Below, piece after piece: positions 45,501 to 59,170 of a stretch of 64,000 nt of DNA. Location: the NCBI RefSeq assembly GCF_000002425.4, contig NC_037258.1, positions 124,001-188,000 of the forward strand, given 5' to 3'. Every line of letters starts with the position of its first letter. Position 1 is the stretch's first letter. A model generated the notes under the pieces. The model was given only the letters and a program-made list of their open reading frames with translations. It searched no databases and was not told where the DNA came from. Source of the DNA: Physcomitrium patens. Its lineage: Eukaryota > Streptophyta > Bryopsida > Funariales > Funariaceae. A program made the position numbers and the translations under genes.

Positions 45501-48066
45501 TATTTAGAAGGCACTTGTAATTCAATCATTATATATATAGATCATAAGAACCTTAAATATTTTATATGTGCTTGTATTTTAAATCATTGCTAAGTTCATT
45601 AGAACAAATCTTTGTCTAGATACAAATTTAATACTTATTGGTTAAATAAATTTTTTTTATTAGATGTCACTTTGAAATAATTTTATATTATATTAAAAGA
45701 AATAAATTTAGCTTTTAATCAACAACATACAATTTTTTTGAAGCCAAAGCAATTTCATCTTTGAGCAATGAAGTCAATATTAATTATTGATTTAATTTTT
45801 TTTAAGTAAGTTAAATCAAGTATGTCCTTTGATCTTCTTGTTTATAATATTAAGAAAAATTCTTTAAAATTTTATGATACTGCAAAGTTTGAACTTAAGA
45901 AAAACCTATTTTATTTTAAGAGATGCTTATATGTTCTAAAATGTGAAACACAATTACCTATTTTTTAAGCTTGTTATAACTTTCTAATATTTAGATGTTT
46001 TGGATATAATAAGACTTTGGTACTAATATCTAAAGATTTTAAATAGCTTCAAATGTGGAAAGCAGTCAAAGACTTTGTACAATCATCTGACATTTATTCA
46101 AGTTCAAAAATTCATTGTTATTGATCTTATAGACTTTTTCAGCCAATACCAATTTTTGAACAATTAAAATCTTTTATTTCTATAGATTTTATCACCAATA
46201 TTTTAATATCAAATTCTTATGATTTTATATTTATAATAATAGATTATTTTATTAAAATAGAATATTTTGTATCATGTATAAAATTTATTACAAGTAAAAA
46301 AATAGCTATGCTTTTTTTAACAACATCTATCACTATCATGGATTATCTAAAGATATTATATTAAATAAGAATGCTCAATTTTTATGAAGATTTTAGAGAA
46401 TCTTTTTTAAGATGTTAAAGATGGACATAAAATTATCTTTGACTCTCCATCGTCAAATTGATGGACAAATCAAGTGTGTAAATCAAATATTGAAAGAATA
46501 TTTGAAATATGCCATCAACTACCAATAAGATGATTAGATTATTTTTTTATTATTAACAAATTTTATTTATAATAGTATAATATATTAAATTATTTAATAA
46601 ATATCTTTCTTTATCAATTATGATTATCATCTATGACTTGATGCTTTTGAATTTTCAAAAGTTGATAATTTTGTAGTAGAAGTTTTAACAAATTATTTAT
46701 TTGGACTATATAAAATAATGAAGGTACAACTAAAAGAAGCTCAATAAAAACAAAAGATCAATGTAGATACCTATTGCAAGAAAAAACCTCAATTTTATAT
46801 TGGTGATAAAATATAATTACTTTTTCATAATATTAAGACTATTTACCTTTGTGATAAGTTGGGCTATTATAAATTTAAACCATTTTTTACAAATAAATAA
46901 GTCAATCCAATTGCTTATTGATTATATCTATTTGACTCTATAAAAGCCTATCTTATATTTTACGTATGTCTTCTTGAACCACATAAGATAGCGGATATCT
47001 TAAGAAGAAGAAAAATGCTACTATTTTCTCAAAAATTAAATAATAATCAAGAATTTAAGGTAGAAGAAGTCTTAGACTTAAGGTGACATTGATTTAGGTT
47101 AGAATATCTAATATATTGGTGTAGATACAATATTAGTGAATGTACATAGGAGCCAATAAAAAATATTATAAATACAATAGAAAAGGTGAAAGCTTTTCAT
47201 CAATGACATCCATCAAAATCAAGATGAGAAATCAAGCAAATCTTTACTATAAAAGAAAATATGTTTAATAAAGATTACATTCCACTTTCTATCTTTCATT
47301 GTGATTACTTTGTATTAGTAGTACAAATAATTTAAAGAATCATTATTTAATCATTATTGAGGTCTTTTTATTATGAAATAGAACATTATTAGTCACTCAG
47401 AAGATCCATCAACTACCTTCAAAAGAAAGAAAGATCATAATATATATAAAATATAATTTTTTGTATCTTTGACTTAATCAATATATAACCACCATTCATC
47501 ATAGAATTTATTCTTAAAAGAAGGAATAATGCCACAAACATACATATTTATATTATTAATTATTTTAATAATATAAATAGGTAGAAATAAATAAAAGTAG
47601 ATAAATTTGATAATAACTTATAAGAAAGCTTCTTGTAAGCTTTATAGATGTAGTTTCACCTTTATAAGTATCTAAAGATAATTAATATGTTAAAAACTTG
47701 GCCAAAAAGTTAGCCATGTATTATACATATTAATAGCTTGTAGTATAAACTAACTATGTGGCATATGTATAAAAAACTTGTTATGTCACATGTCTTGCAA
47801 TTTAAACACACATTAGAGGCCTTATAGAATGTTGTCATATAGCTCTTAATTAGATAGTATATATGAAAGCAAGAGCAAAGCCTTCTTCATTCTTGTCAAT
47901 TCATTTCTTTTTTCTTATCTAGTTTTAAGAATCTCTAATTTTTTTTTAACCTTTTAGCAATAGCCATTTTTTTTTTAAATACGCATATTTATTTATTTCC
48001 ATTTTTTCATCTTTTTTTTGAAAAAAGTCTCATTTATTTACATTCATTGAGTTCTTATCCTTGACA
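42550..48066 (+). mobile_element. Chromovirus G, plus strand, nested in F
   Basis: A family copy in the opposite orientation to its host F: partial 5' LTR (about 42550-42902), gag from about 43162, protease about 44.2-44.5 kb, reverse transcriptase about 44.7-45.35 kb, RNase H to about 45.6 kb, integrase about 45.7-46.6 kb, chromodomain about 47.03-47.22 kb, and 3' LTR 47530-48066 (TGCCAC... to TTGACA). Its insertion borders with F are not clean. Very AT-rich, with many breaks in coding parts; an old copy, yet younger than F. Confidence 0.8.
47530..48066 (+). repeat. 3' LTR of chromovirus G
   Basis: Starts TGCCACAAAC after the 3' untranslated part and ends CCTTGACA. It has the TATA stretch followed by the family start motif region near 47860-47900. 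Confidence 0.75.
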
Positions 48067-50239
48067 AATATATATTAAGTTGTATATTTCTTGTAGAATT
48101 ATTTTTATATATATATATATATTTATTTAATTGAGTTGATTAAAAAGTTTTGAAATAAAAAATAAAGGATATTTATTCTTAATGGTGATCTTATTGAATC
48201 CTCAACAATCCATACACATCTACAAAGATCTGTCTTTTTGCTTCACAAATAAGATGGAGGTTCTTGTTGGAGATTTAGAATGGCATATGAAATTCTTAGC
48301 TAAGTTCTTGTCAATGTATTCCTTGAATGAAATCAACTCATTCTACAATAAACTATAAATTAGTTCAAATCATAGTTGATCTCCTTCTTCAAGATTAACA
48401 AAACAATCATATGAATGATTCTTTAGAATAATATCTACATTCTTTTTTTTATCAAAAATATCTTGATAATCTTAGTGTTGATTTGAAGTCTTTTTTTTTA
48501 TATTAATGCCATTTGAAGTCTTTTTTTTTATATTAAAAATAGATATAGTATATATAAAAAAAGTTGATCTTTCTTTTTTAATATGCATGAAAGCTCTTGC
48601 ACCTATTAATAAGCATTTGTTTATATTGGAATTATGGATTTTTACTTCATTAGCAAAATTCTAGGCTAAACTATGAGAAAAATCAAGGTTATAAGAAATC
48701 GAGTCTATTTGAAGGTTATACTTCTCTAGCCATAATAATTCTAAAATAATTAGGTTAGAAAGAGATTTAATCACATTAAATATTACTAAGATATTATGAT
48801 CTTTATTTGCTATATTGAAAGAAACTATTTCATAGAAAACAACAAATAACCATCTATAATTTCTACATGCACAAATTTATTTTTTTTAATTAATTAATTT
48901 ATTATTTTTTTAACAGAAGCTTTATCTATAAAATAAATTGAGGCTCTTGAATCTAATAAAGTAAAGACTTTGTGATTTTTTTGTTGTAAACAAACTTCTA
49001 TTTTAAAATAAGATGAAGAATCTTAAAAGAAAATAAGATCTTTTCTAGATATTATGTAAGATTCTAATAGCAAGGTATTTAATGTAATTCAAGAAACTTT
49101 TTTTTGACATATCAACTTTTTTTGTAAGCATATTTTTCATTCTATAATGATATTACTTCTTTGAAAAATGTTGAATAATATGCTCACGTTTTCTACAATA
49201 TAAGGATAATCTTTCTTAACAATATTGAATCTTTTCTTGTTTATTAAGAAGTTTGAAATGTACTATGATAATTTGCATAGGTTTTGGCCTTAATAAATAA
49301 ACTTTTGAAAACTTAGAGGTTGTTGCTATGACTTAATTTTTACCTCTCCAACCAAATCTTTATTCTTAGCATCTTTCAAAGAGTCAATTATTGCATGCAA
49401 ACACTTGAGCAATAAATTATTCCAATGAATTTTCTTTTGGCATTAACAATAATAAATCTTTGATATTATCTTCTAATCCATATTAAAATTTATTGATAAA
49501 GGCTTTGTAATTCCAATCTACATTGCAAGCAAAGTTTTAGAATTTTGTAGCATATGTGGTAGCTAAATGTGATACTTACTATAAAAATAAGAGTTTAATC
49601 TTTTCTATTCTTTTTCAATCACTTTTTCCAAATATGATCCTGAAGAATTCTAAGAATGAATTTAAATCATAAAAGAGTCATGAATTATTTTTTATTAATG
49701 GTATAAATTAAGAAAAAATACTTTTGGATAGAAATATACCTATGAATTTGATTTGAATAAATGCATCAAGATATTAGAAAGAATGCAATCTTAGATAAAT
49801 CTTCTCTTATTGTAAAAATCCTTGAAACTTTAATCTTGTTTTATCAAACTTCTTTGGCATATATACATATTTTTTTACCTTTTATACTTATAGTAGGAAG
49901 ACTTCTTGGATTTAGTTATAAATTTGATCTACTTACTTCTTTTAATTGCACAACTTCTTTCTATAGAATTGAAACCTTATTATTGACTTTTTTTAGAGGT
50001 TTAGAAATAGAACATCCATAATTCACATTAAAAATACATGAGATTTCATCCTAAGAGTGTTGACAAGCTTGTAAAGGCTTGTAATATTTGTAAATTTATT
50101 TTGAGAGTAGCATCTATAATTTTTTCTTCCATAGATAATTTAAATAAATTCACAAGTCAAATTAAAAGAAGATAATCTATAATCTCTAATACAAAATTAA
50201 AATTTCTACAAAAAAAGGTAGTTTATTCTTTTTAAGAAA

Positions 50240-50762
50240 AAAATCAATCTCAAAGAACTAAAAGATCAATAGTGTCTTGTATCACTCAAAAAGACTAAAA
50301 AATTATTCAAAGATGATATAATATTAAATTAGAATGGCTATTGAAAAAGACAAAAAGATTAGAAAGTCTTGAAATAAGACTAAGGAATAGAAATGCATTA
50401 CTATGAGTGAAGAAGGCTTCATTTTTGCCTCTAGATATACTATCTAATTAGGAATTATGTGGCAACATTCTATAAAACCTTTGACATATGTCCAACTTGC
50501 AAGACACATGTTTAACTTCTAAGATAAGTTTTATATACATATTCTATATAGTTAACTTATTTCACAAGCTACTAATACATGCAATACTTGGTTAATTTTG
50601 TTGGATATATTTTTAATCTATTAATCAATTAAAAACATGTATAAAGTCAAATATACATGTATGAAGCTTCTAAAAAGCTTTGCTATAAGATAATATGAAA
50701 TTTGTCTATATTTATTTTCTATCTAATATTTTTTATTTATATAAATATGAATATTTGTGAAA
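50240..50762 (-). repeat. 5' LTR of chromovirus F
   Basis: Aligns with the F 3' LTR (AACTAAAAGATCAATA near both inner starts) and ends TTTGTGAAA at 50762, followed by TTATA. Confidence 0.75.
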
Positions 50763-50767
50763 TTATA

Positions 50768-52230
50768 AATATAGCAAATAGTTTCTTATAAAGTTATAAT
50801 TAGTGCTACCATTTTTTTATAAGATGAAGATCAGTGCTAATGCCTTCTTAGAAGACTAGAACTAATACTCTCTTGCAAGACCACAAGTGGTGTCAATGTC
50901 ATTTTATAGAATTGAATTTATTATAATTTTTATCTTATAGAAGAATAATTAATATTAGTATTTTTATTTTAATGCTATGGCTGATGCCACCACCCTCTTG
51001 CAAGCTGTGATTATTACTAGTACCTTCTTAAAAGACCATGGTTGATACCACTATACTCTTACACTACTATAACCAATGTTAATATCTTTTTGTAGAGCCA
51101 TGGCTACTAGCATCATAAAAATAAATATACTTCCTAATTTAATAGATAAATATTCTATCTTTTTAATTGTTATGGTATATTATAAAAAAATAATTTGATG
51201 ATTTGATAATTTGAATAAAAATTTGAGAATGTAATACTTAATTTAAATTGTACACAAATATTGAAGTACTTTGTAATAATCAAGAAATATGGAGTATAGC
51301 ACCAAATTAATGTAGAAATTCGGATTAGAATATTTTTTAAAGAAAGAATAAATATGTAATAATAGATTTTTTTTACTTGCAAAAATATTTTTGTTTTAAA
51401 ATATTAAAATTTAAATTATAGGTAAAATCAAGAAAAAAACAAATAACAAGAAAAATCTTTGAAATTTGTTTTGCCAAACTAAAGACTAGTATTATATGCA
51501 ATGAATGAAACTATCATTTTATAAGCTACTTTTGCTAAAGACATAGTAAAAGAATACATTTATTTGGTCCTATGAAAGACATGTTTATTGACAATATGCA
51601 CTATATATTATTATACTAATATACAAGAAATTATAATTTATTCATATAAAGATAATATATATGGATAATACAACAAATAATAGTTTATTTTTTATAATCG
51701 ACATATAAGATAGTATAACCAATTTTTTGAAAATATTTAATGGAATTGAATTGCTATTTTCTATCTTTTAATATTAATTTAAATAGAATTATTGCAAAAT
51801 AATAATAACATCTTTTAAATAGTTGATCAAATATACATTATCAAGCTATGTATTGGATAGTTGAAATTAATCTACAATGCAATTTTTGTGTTTATACATT
51901 CTATAGAAGTCCATATTTTAAGTAATTAATATTCTTTATTTTTTTATTGAATAATAGAACATGATATTAAACATATTATACATACAAAAACAAAATTGAA
52001 AAAAAATTTAAATAAAAAATTTGATTTGGATTGCATTTCAAATTTATAAAACTTTAGTTCTATACAAAATCATCAATATCTCTCTTTTATCTTTACATTT
52101 CATAGATGAATCTATAGATAGAAACCAAAATATCATTATATTTTCTATTCTACTTGAATTTCTATAAGATATGAGAATTAAAAATGATATAAATTTGATA
52201 GAATTAATCAATTATTAATATATTTTTTTA
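50768..52230. other. AT-rich spacer with loose repeats
   Basis: From about 50815 to 51115 loose 30-45-bp repeats of the type gctaatgCCttctTagaAgAcc occur. The rest is AT-rich with no recognised gene. Confidence 0.5.
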
Positions 52231-52239
52231 TTAGAAACC

Positions 52240-53180
52240 AAATGTATTTCACCAAAAATAAGTTTGCCAAAAAAATCATTCTTCTATTACCAATACTAGA
52301 TTATAATTTAAAAAACAACTTTAAAAAATACTTATACATGTCTTCACAAGCTTTTTATAAGATTTTAGAAAATATTGAAAAGCATTCTATTATTTTAAAA
52401 ATAATGGAAATTTTGATCTCTAATCAAATGTCAATTTGTTGTAGCATTTTTTTATTTAAATATTATAAAAATACTATTTATTAATAATGTATCACAAAGA
52501 TATTTGGAATTGGTGCAAAAATATTAAAAATGTTTACAAATAATATCATACTTTAATACTTTATATCTTTATTATAATTAAATGTCATTTTTGGTACTTA
52601 TAATTTAATTATATTAATAGCTTGGCATGCCTTCTATTAAAAAAATTTCTTTTAGAAATCTCATCTTTGCATTCAAAGGCATCACTTTGTAAATTATTTT
52701 ATGAAGTAGTGATTTATTAATTTATGTTTTTATAAAACTATTTATATGTGTATTCTATTAATGTTGATACTTACAATTATCTTTTAGGTCGGTGATTATT
52801 TTGTATCAAAGATACATGATTAAATGGAAGTTATATTAATATGATGATTAAAATTTTGCATTTGGTGACATGTAATACTTATTTACATCTTAAATACTAA
52901 CAACATATCCTAGTATACTACATAATTTGAGAGAAAAAAACTTTAAAACATATTAAAAATATAAAAATAAAAATAAAATATTAGTAATTACTATTATTTT
53001 CTTTGATAATATAACCAATAAAATATTGAATAAGTTAGAAAATATTTTTTCTTTAAAAAGAAAAAACCATGGTAGTATTGCAATTTATAATAGAAGATTG
53101 TTTATTTAATTTACTAATAATCTCTTGTAACCTTAGCCATACTTTATTGTAAAAATTAAATTGAAAGTAATTACAAGTAA
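52240..53180 (+). pseudogene. Decayed PIF/Harbinger-like DDE transposase
   Basis: DNA-transposon remnant. The open part (52242-52484) reads KYLYMSSQAFYKILENIEKH, matching the pattern F.RYxRMxxxxFxxLLxxIxxH at the start of HARBI1-like nucleases. NQMSICCSIFLFKYYKN follows, like PQMPVxYQLAVALYRFGxxGN. Downstream, in shifting frames, come a QRYLEL/FGIGAKI piece (helix-turn-helix), an EISSLHSKA piece, DYFVSKI, a YPSILHNLRE piece (family GxPGSVHDxRVF), and an HTLL piece before a Lys-rich tail (family EHTFGILKxRF). The spacing and order fit the family, but conservation is low. At least several frame changes and stops make it inactive. No terminal repeats were found. Confidence 0.45.
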
Positions 53181-54300
53181 TGTAGTAAAACAATATAATT
53201 TTTAATCAAATTTTTTACTTACAAAATAATTAGAATTAAAAAGTTAGAAATAAAACTTGAATCTTTGTAAATAGAATTGTATACAAATTGTATTAAATCA
53301 TAAATTATTTAAAGAAAAAAGTTTTCATGCACCTCCAAAATATTGTAATTATATTAAATTATATATGAAAAAAATAAAATTATAAGTAGAGGAAGATATT
53401 ATAAAAATATTAAATTTATTTTAATAAGTACAAAAATTACATCTATTAAAGTATTACAGAATAAAAAATTTAAAAAGATCATAATTATATTAGATTTTCA
53501 ATCTATACCACTTTTTGTAATTTTTATAGATAATATAATAATATTAAAAATAGATATTTTATCAAATTTAATTATATATATATATATATATATGTATTTT
53601 TATTTTTATTTTTCAAATTTATATATAATTATATTCTGTGTAATTTATAAAATTAATAAATAAAAAAATTATAAATTATATAAGGTTATAAATGAAGAGG
53701 GATAGACTACAATAAAATTAGTTGAGTAATACACCTTTTTTACTTCACTACTATTGTCTAACCTCTTCTATTGATGTTTTAGTGTAATCATTGTGATGAA
53801 GATTACAACTCTTGATGAAGATTTCAAAAAAAATTGGATTATTTTATATAAACTTGTGGATTTTTTGATTTTTTATAAGTTTAAAAAAATATATATATTA
53901 TTAAATTAAACTATATAAAGCCAATTGATTTATTGGCCAAATTAAATAATAAGAAATACAAGCACAAATCTTTATGCTATAATTTTATCAAGTAAGTAAT
54001 ATTGTATAATAAAGTGATAAGGTACATTTACTTATGAAAGCTATTTAAAACTTCATTGAATAAATAAATAAATAAATAATAAATTAATTGATATAGATTA
54101 GACTTTCTATAGATTAGCAAACTCGAAGCACTATACAATAGAAGACTTTAGAAGACATCTAGTTTTATTTTGATTGAGTGAAATTACAAACTTTACATAA
54201 AGAATCAATTTTCAACCTTAATTTAAATATATTAATAATAATTAGAAATATAGTATAGATTTTAGATTAAACTATAGTAAAAAAATTAACAACCAAGTAT
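53181..54300. other. AT-rich spacer with a short coding-like piece
   Basis: No recognised gene. A short plus-strand stretch near 54085-54175 reads TFYRLANSKHYTIEDFRRHL without stop, which looks protein-like but matches no family I recognise. A TA run occurs at about 53572-53592. Confidence 0.45.
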
Positions 54301-56995
54301 CTAAAAATAAATCAATCTAAGAAATTTCAAAAAATATATTACATCCCTTATTATTCTTAAAACCTTTCAATCTATGATAGTCTAGACCTTCTTTGAATTT
54401 ATCATGAGGCTTTTTTTAGAAAATGATATATTCTAGGAAGTCAACTTGAATAGTGTGGAATATATACTTTTGGTATATAATCTTACATCTCTAAGTTTTT
54501 GTAATACATGACAAAGATGAAGTTTATATTTTTTTATGTTCTTAGAATAGATCAAAATTCCATCTAAATAGTAGATAATAAAATTATCAAGAAAATCACA
54601 AAAAATATCATTCATGAGATGTTGAAAAGTCATTGGTATATATATGTGAATATAAAAAGAATGACATTATATTCAAAATATCCATACTTAGTTTGAAAAG
54701 TAGTCTTCTATTTATCTTTTTTTTTTTTTTTGATATGGACCAAGTTATATGCTCTTCATAGATTTATTTTTGTATAGAAATTTGCTTAATTAACTTAGTT
54801 AAGAAGTCCTATAATCAAATATAAGAGATACTTATTCTTAATGGTGATCTTATTAAGTCTTTGATAGCCCACATATTTGTAAAGATCCATCTTTTTTCTA
54901 TACAAATAAGATAAGAGCTCTTGTTAGAAATTTTGAATGGCATATGAAGTCCTTAGCCAAATTCTTGTTAATATATTCTTTGAGTACAACCAATTCATTC
55001 TACAATAAGTTATTTATTGGTTCAAATAATAGTTGAGTTTCTTCTTGTAAATCAATTGAATAATCATAGGATCAATATTTTGAAAGAATATATGCATTTT
55101 TTTTTCAAAAACAACCTAAAAATCTTCATATTGGCCAAGAGTACTACTAGACATCTTTCCGCCATCAAACATAGGCATGGTATATATAACAAAAAATGAT
55201 CCTTGTTTTGTTGCATGTATGAAAGCACTTATACCTACCAATAAGGATTTGGATGTACTAGACTTATATATTTCTACTTGACAAAAAAAATTTTGGAATA
55301 AATTGTAAAGAAATAAAAAAATAAAAAAAAAGTTACAAGAAATTTAATTTATCAAAGGATTATATTTTTTTAATCATAATAATTATAAAAAAATTGAGTT
55401 GAAGAGAGATCTTATCACATTAAATATTATTATACTATTATGATCTTTAATTGCTACATCTAAAAGAAAAATCTCATGGATAATATCTCCAAAAGACAAC
55501 AAATAATCATCTATGACTTTTGTATATATAGATTTAGTTTTCTTCACTAATAGTATCTCTTATTTTTTGAAAAAATCTTTATCTATAAAATAAGCTAAGG
55601 CTCTTGAATCTAATAAGCCCAACACTTTATGATTTTTAGGTCCTAAATATATATCTATTATAAAACAAGGTGAGGGATCTGAGAAGAAAATATGACCTTT
55701 ATTAGGTATTGCATATGATTCTAGTGACACAATTTCTATTATATCTAAAAAAACTCATTTTTTGATAGATTATCTTCTTTGGCAACTTTACTTCTTATTT
55801 TATAATTATATTGCTATTTTGGATAATATTGAGCAATGTATTTAGCTTCTCCACAATATAAGCCCAAACCTTCTTAACAATGTTAAGTCTATTCTTGCTC
55901 AGTGAGAGTTTAAAACATATTGTATTAATTTACATTGGTTTTGGCCTTAATAAATTAGTTTCTAAAAACTTAGAACTGCCATCATTACATGATTTATTCC
56001 TCTCCAATCAAATCTTTATTCTTAATGCATTTCAAATAGTCAATTGTTATATAAAATGATTTAAGCAATAAATTATTTCAAAGAATCTATTTTTGAAATT
56101 GATAATAACAAATCTTTGACATTATCCTTCAACCAATATCAAAATTGATTAATAAGGACTTTGTCATTCTAATCTATATTACAAGCAACGTTTTAAAATT
56201 CAATAACATATATAGTGGCTAATTGTGATTCTTGTTATAAAGATAAGAATTTAATCTTTGCTACTCTTTCTTGATCATTTTTTTCAAATTTAGCCATAAA
56301 CACTTCTAAAAATGAATTCAAATAATAAAAGATTTACAAATCCTTTTCTATCAAAGGTACAAATAAAAAAAAAGTATTTCTAGAATTCAATTTGAGTAAA
56401 TTCATTAAGATATTAAAAATGATGCAATCTTAAATAGAGCTTAATTTGTTATAGAAATCTTCAAAATTTTGATCTTTTTCCATCAAACTTCTTGGGCATA
56501 CTAATTTTTGTCTTCCTTATACTTGTAGAAGTAAGATTTTTTGAATTTGATTATAAGATTAATCTATTCGCTTCTCTTGACTACACAACTTCTAGGTATA
56601 GTCTCTAAACTCCTTCCATAGGTGTAGGAATAGTGCTTTGGTATTCGGCATTGGTAATGCATGAAATTTTTATCCTAAGGGTGTTATCAAGCTTGTAAAG
56701 ATTTATAATAGTTGAAAATCTATTCTCATTTTTTTCAAGTATAGAATATGATTTTTTCTTCCATTTCAAACAAATTAGTAACTCCACAAGTCAAATTAAA
56801 GGAAGGTAATCTAAAACCTCTAATTTCAAATGAAAATTTTCACAAAGAATAATAATTTAGTGTCTTTAAAGAAAAATCAGTATTAGAAAATTAAATTGTT
56901 TGTTTAAAAAAGGGTAGTCTATCATCTTTAAAATATAATAATAGAAGTGGAGTAATCTACTCACTTCTAAAACAATATAAGAACAATGAAATAGC

Positions 56996-57006
56996 ACTCT
57001 TGTCAA
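56996..57006 (-). other. Putative self-priming primer-binding site, element H
   Basis: The plus strand reads ACTCTTGTCAA, identical to the C motif, two bases from the LTR edge at 57009. The matching LTR motif lies at 57201-57211, differing by one transition. Confidence 0.6.
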
Positions 57007-57008
57007 AT

Positions 57009-57021
57009 TGCCAAAGATATG

Positions 57022-57068
<47 letters not shown>

Positions 57069-57570
57069 GTAACATTCTTGTGTTATATAAGAAGAATAAA
57101 TATTAACTCCAAAAGTGATATAATATTAAAACTAGAATGGCTATTCCAAAAGACAAGAAGAGTATAGATTATTGAAATTAAACTAAAAATAAGAAAAATA
57201 TTGATAAGAGTTAAAAAGGCTTCAATCTTGCTTCTATATATACTATCTAAACAGGAGCAACGTAACAACATTCTTTAAGACTTCTAACATGTGTTGACTT
57301 TACAAGACACATCTTAACTTGCAAGTCAAGTTTTTTATATGTCATCTACATAGTTAGCTTATTCTATAAGCTATCAACACATATGACATGAAACTAACTT
57401 CTTGATTAAGTTTCTAATCTACTAATCAACTACAAATATATATATAGTCAAAAACACATCTATGAAGCTTCTAAGAAGCTATTCTAGAAGATATTATGAA
57501 ATTAATCTACTTTTATCTAATTCTATCTAATCATATAGATAATTACCAAAATAAATATATATCTATAATA
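57009..57570 (-). repeat. 5' LTR of chromovirus H
   Basis: TG start directly after the priming site and leader, end at CTATAATA. It contains a run of about 38 A at 57026-57063, at the place where A carries a shorter A run. This copy also shows the uninterrupted version of the site where B entered A. Confidence 0.8.
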
Positions 57571-58624
57571 GCTGATTATTCTAATCAAATTATAATTGTA
57601 TTAGAGATATTCATGAAAATAGTAGGTTTTATAATAATATCAATAATAAGTGGCCAATTGATATCAATTATGGTTAGATAATTAGAGGTACAAATAACTA
57701 ATAAGGTAATTATATAGAGCTTGTTCAACTATAAAGATTAATATTAGAGATGTGAAAGTGGAGCAAAATTTCTTTGTGTAAAATTTTGCTACATATTCAA
57801 TAATACTTGATTAGTCATATATTACAACTGCTAGAATGGAAACTAGAGACTTGGATGATGGTTTATATTATGTCATGATTTGTAGTTGAGATGGGAGAAA
57901 AGCTATGTAATTTATTATTGTGAAACCTATCTATGAGAGGCTCACAGAACAATTAAAAGAGATAGTTTTGGATCTAGGAAATAACTTTATAGATTTCTAG
58001 AAAACAATCTTATAGGATGGAAATATATGAGTGTAAATAAATTATTTATAAATCTAAATTTAGATAATATAAATTTTGAATTTTTGAACTTGATTAATAA
58101 TGGATTTGTGAGTGTTCAAAAGATTCAAGATTTAGATTTTATAAACAAAAGAAGAATAAAGAAAATAAATAAATAAATAAATAAAATAGATTTAGTTTCA
58201 AATAATGAAGCCATAGTTGGAATAAAAAGAGAAGTAAATTTAAAGGATGATTTAATAAAATTTCTCAAGAATTTAGCTACAAATATGGATAGAAATGCTA
58301 TAGTAGAAATATATTCAAGAGGGACTTATGAAGAGTTAAAAAAGATTGTAGAAAATAGTAGGCTTGCTACAAGCTATGGATTAAAATATGATGCTAGAAT
58401 ATAAGCTAAATATAAATTATAGCAAGAAAAGTAAAACCTAAAAGAAAGATAAAGATGGATATTTTGAAACCTTCAATTTCTCTCTATTTTAATAGATGAT
58501 TCACAATATTCAAGAAATCAAAGGCATGAAGGTTTATTCAAGATATACAACTTATAAATAAAGTAATTATTTAAAATATGAGATTAGGTTTTATAGTAAA
58601 TGAAGTATTTGAGCAATTTATAGA
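57571..58624 (+). other. Unidentified coding-like tract
   Basis: Between H and I, the plus strand at about 57840-58400 has protein-like stretches such as RDLDDGLYYVMIC, KPIYERLTEQLKEIVLDLGN, REVNLKDDLIKFLKNLATNM and EELKKIVENSRLATSYGLKY. They share one frame over long parts but are interrupted. Codon use looks protein-like despite low GC. No family was recognised; it may be an unknown mobile element or a captured gene remnant. Confidence 0.4.
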
Positions 58625-59170
58625 TGTCAAAGACATGAATCTCGAAGAAAGAAAATCCTCAACATACTCTTGTGTCATTGAAAAGAACTAAAAAGTCACT
58701 CAAAAGGTGATATAATATTAAACTAAAATAGCTATTGCCAAAAACAAGAAAACTAAAAAGACTTAAAATAAGATTAAAGACTAGAAAAGAATTAACAAGA
58801 ATAAAGAAGACTTCACTCTTGCCTCCATATATACTCTTAATTAGGAGCTACGTGGCAATGTCCTATACGACCTCTAAAAAATATTGACTTTGCAAGACAT
58901 GTATCTTAACTTATAAGGCAAGTTTTTTATACATGCATCATATAGTTAGCTTGTTCTATAAGCTATCAATACATATTTAACTTCTTGACCAAGTTTCTAA
59001 TCTACCAATCAACTACAAACACATGTAAAATCAAACAATGTCTATGAAACTTTTAAGAAACTTCTCTTAAAGGTTTTATGAAATTAACCTACTTTTATTT
59101 ATTTTTATCTATTCCTATCTAATTATATAAGTATTTATTATAATATTTATATATATATATATTTGTGACA
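58625..59170 (-). repeat. 3' LTR of chromovirus I
   Basis: TGTCAAAG start and TTTGTGACA end with intact TG/CA borders, 546 bp, next to the polypurine tract. Confidence 0.85.

Larger units (their letters stand above)
39502..50762 (-). mobile_element. Chromovirus F, minus strand, interrupted by G
   Basis: Decayed chromovirus. Left to right: 3' LTR 39502-40031, 3' untranslated part to about 40620, chromodomain about 40620-40800, integrase about 40.9-42.15 kb, RNase H 42245-42545, element G (42550-48066), reverse transcriptase about 48.1-48.4 kb, protease about 48.7-49.0 kb, gag about 49.05-50.2 kb and 5' LTR about 50240-50762. TTATA occurs on both sides (39497-39501 and 50763-50767), a fitting target duplication, though an AT-rich 5-mer is weak proof. 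Many breaks; old. Confidence 0.8.
54301..57570 (-). mobile_element. Chromovirus H, partial, minus strand
   Basis: Family copy that starts within reverse transcriptase on its left (the YLDGILIYSKN piece at 54433-54633 is the catalytic YxDD region), followed by protease (about 55.4-55.7 kb), gag (about 55.75-56.95 kb), leader and 5' LTR 57009-57570. Integrase, chromodomain and 3' LTR are missing, so it is incomplete as well as broken. The left limit is approximate. Confidence 0.75.
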
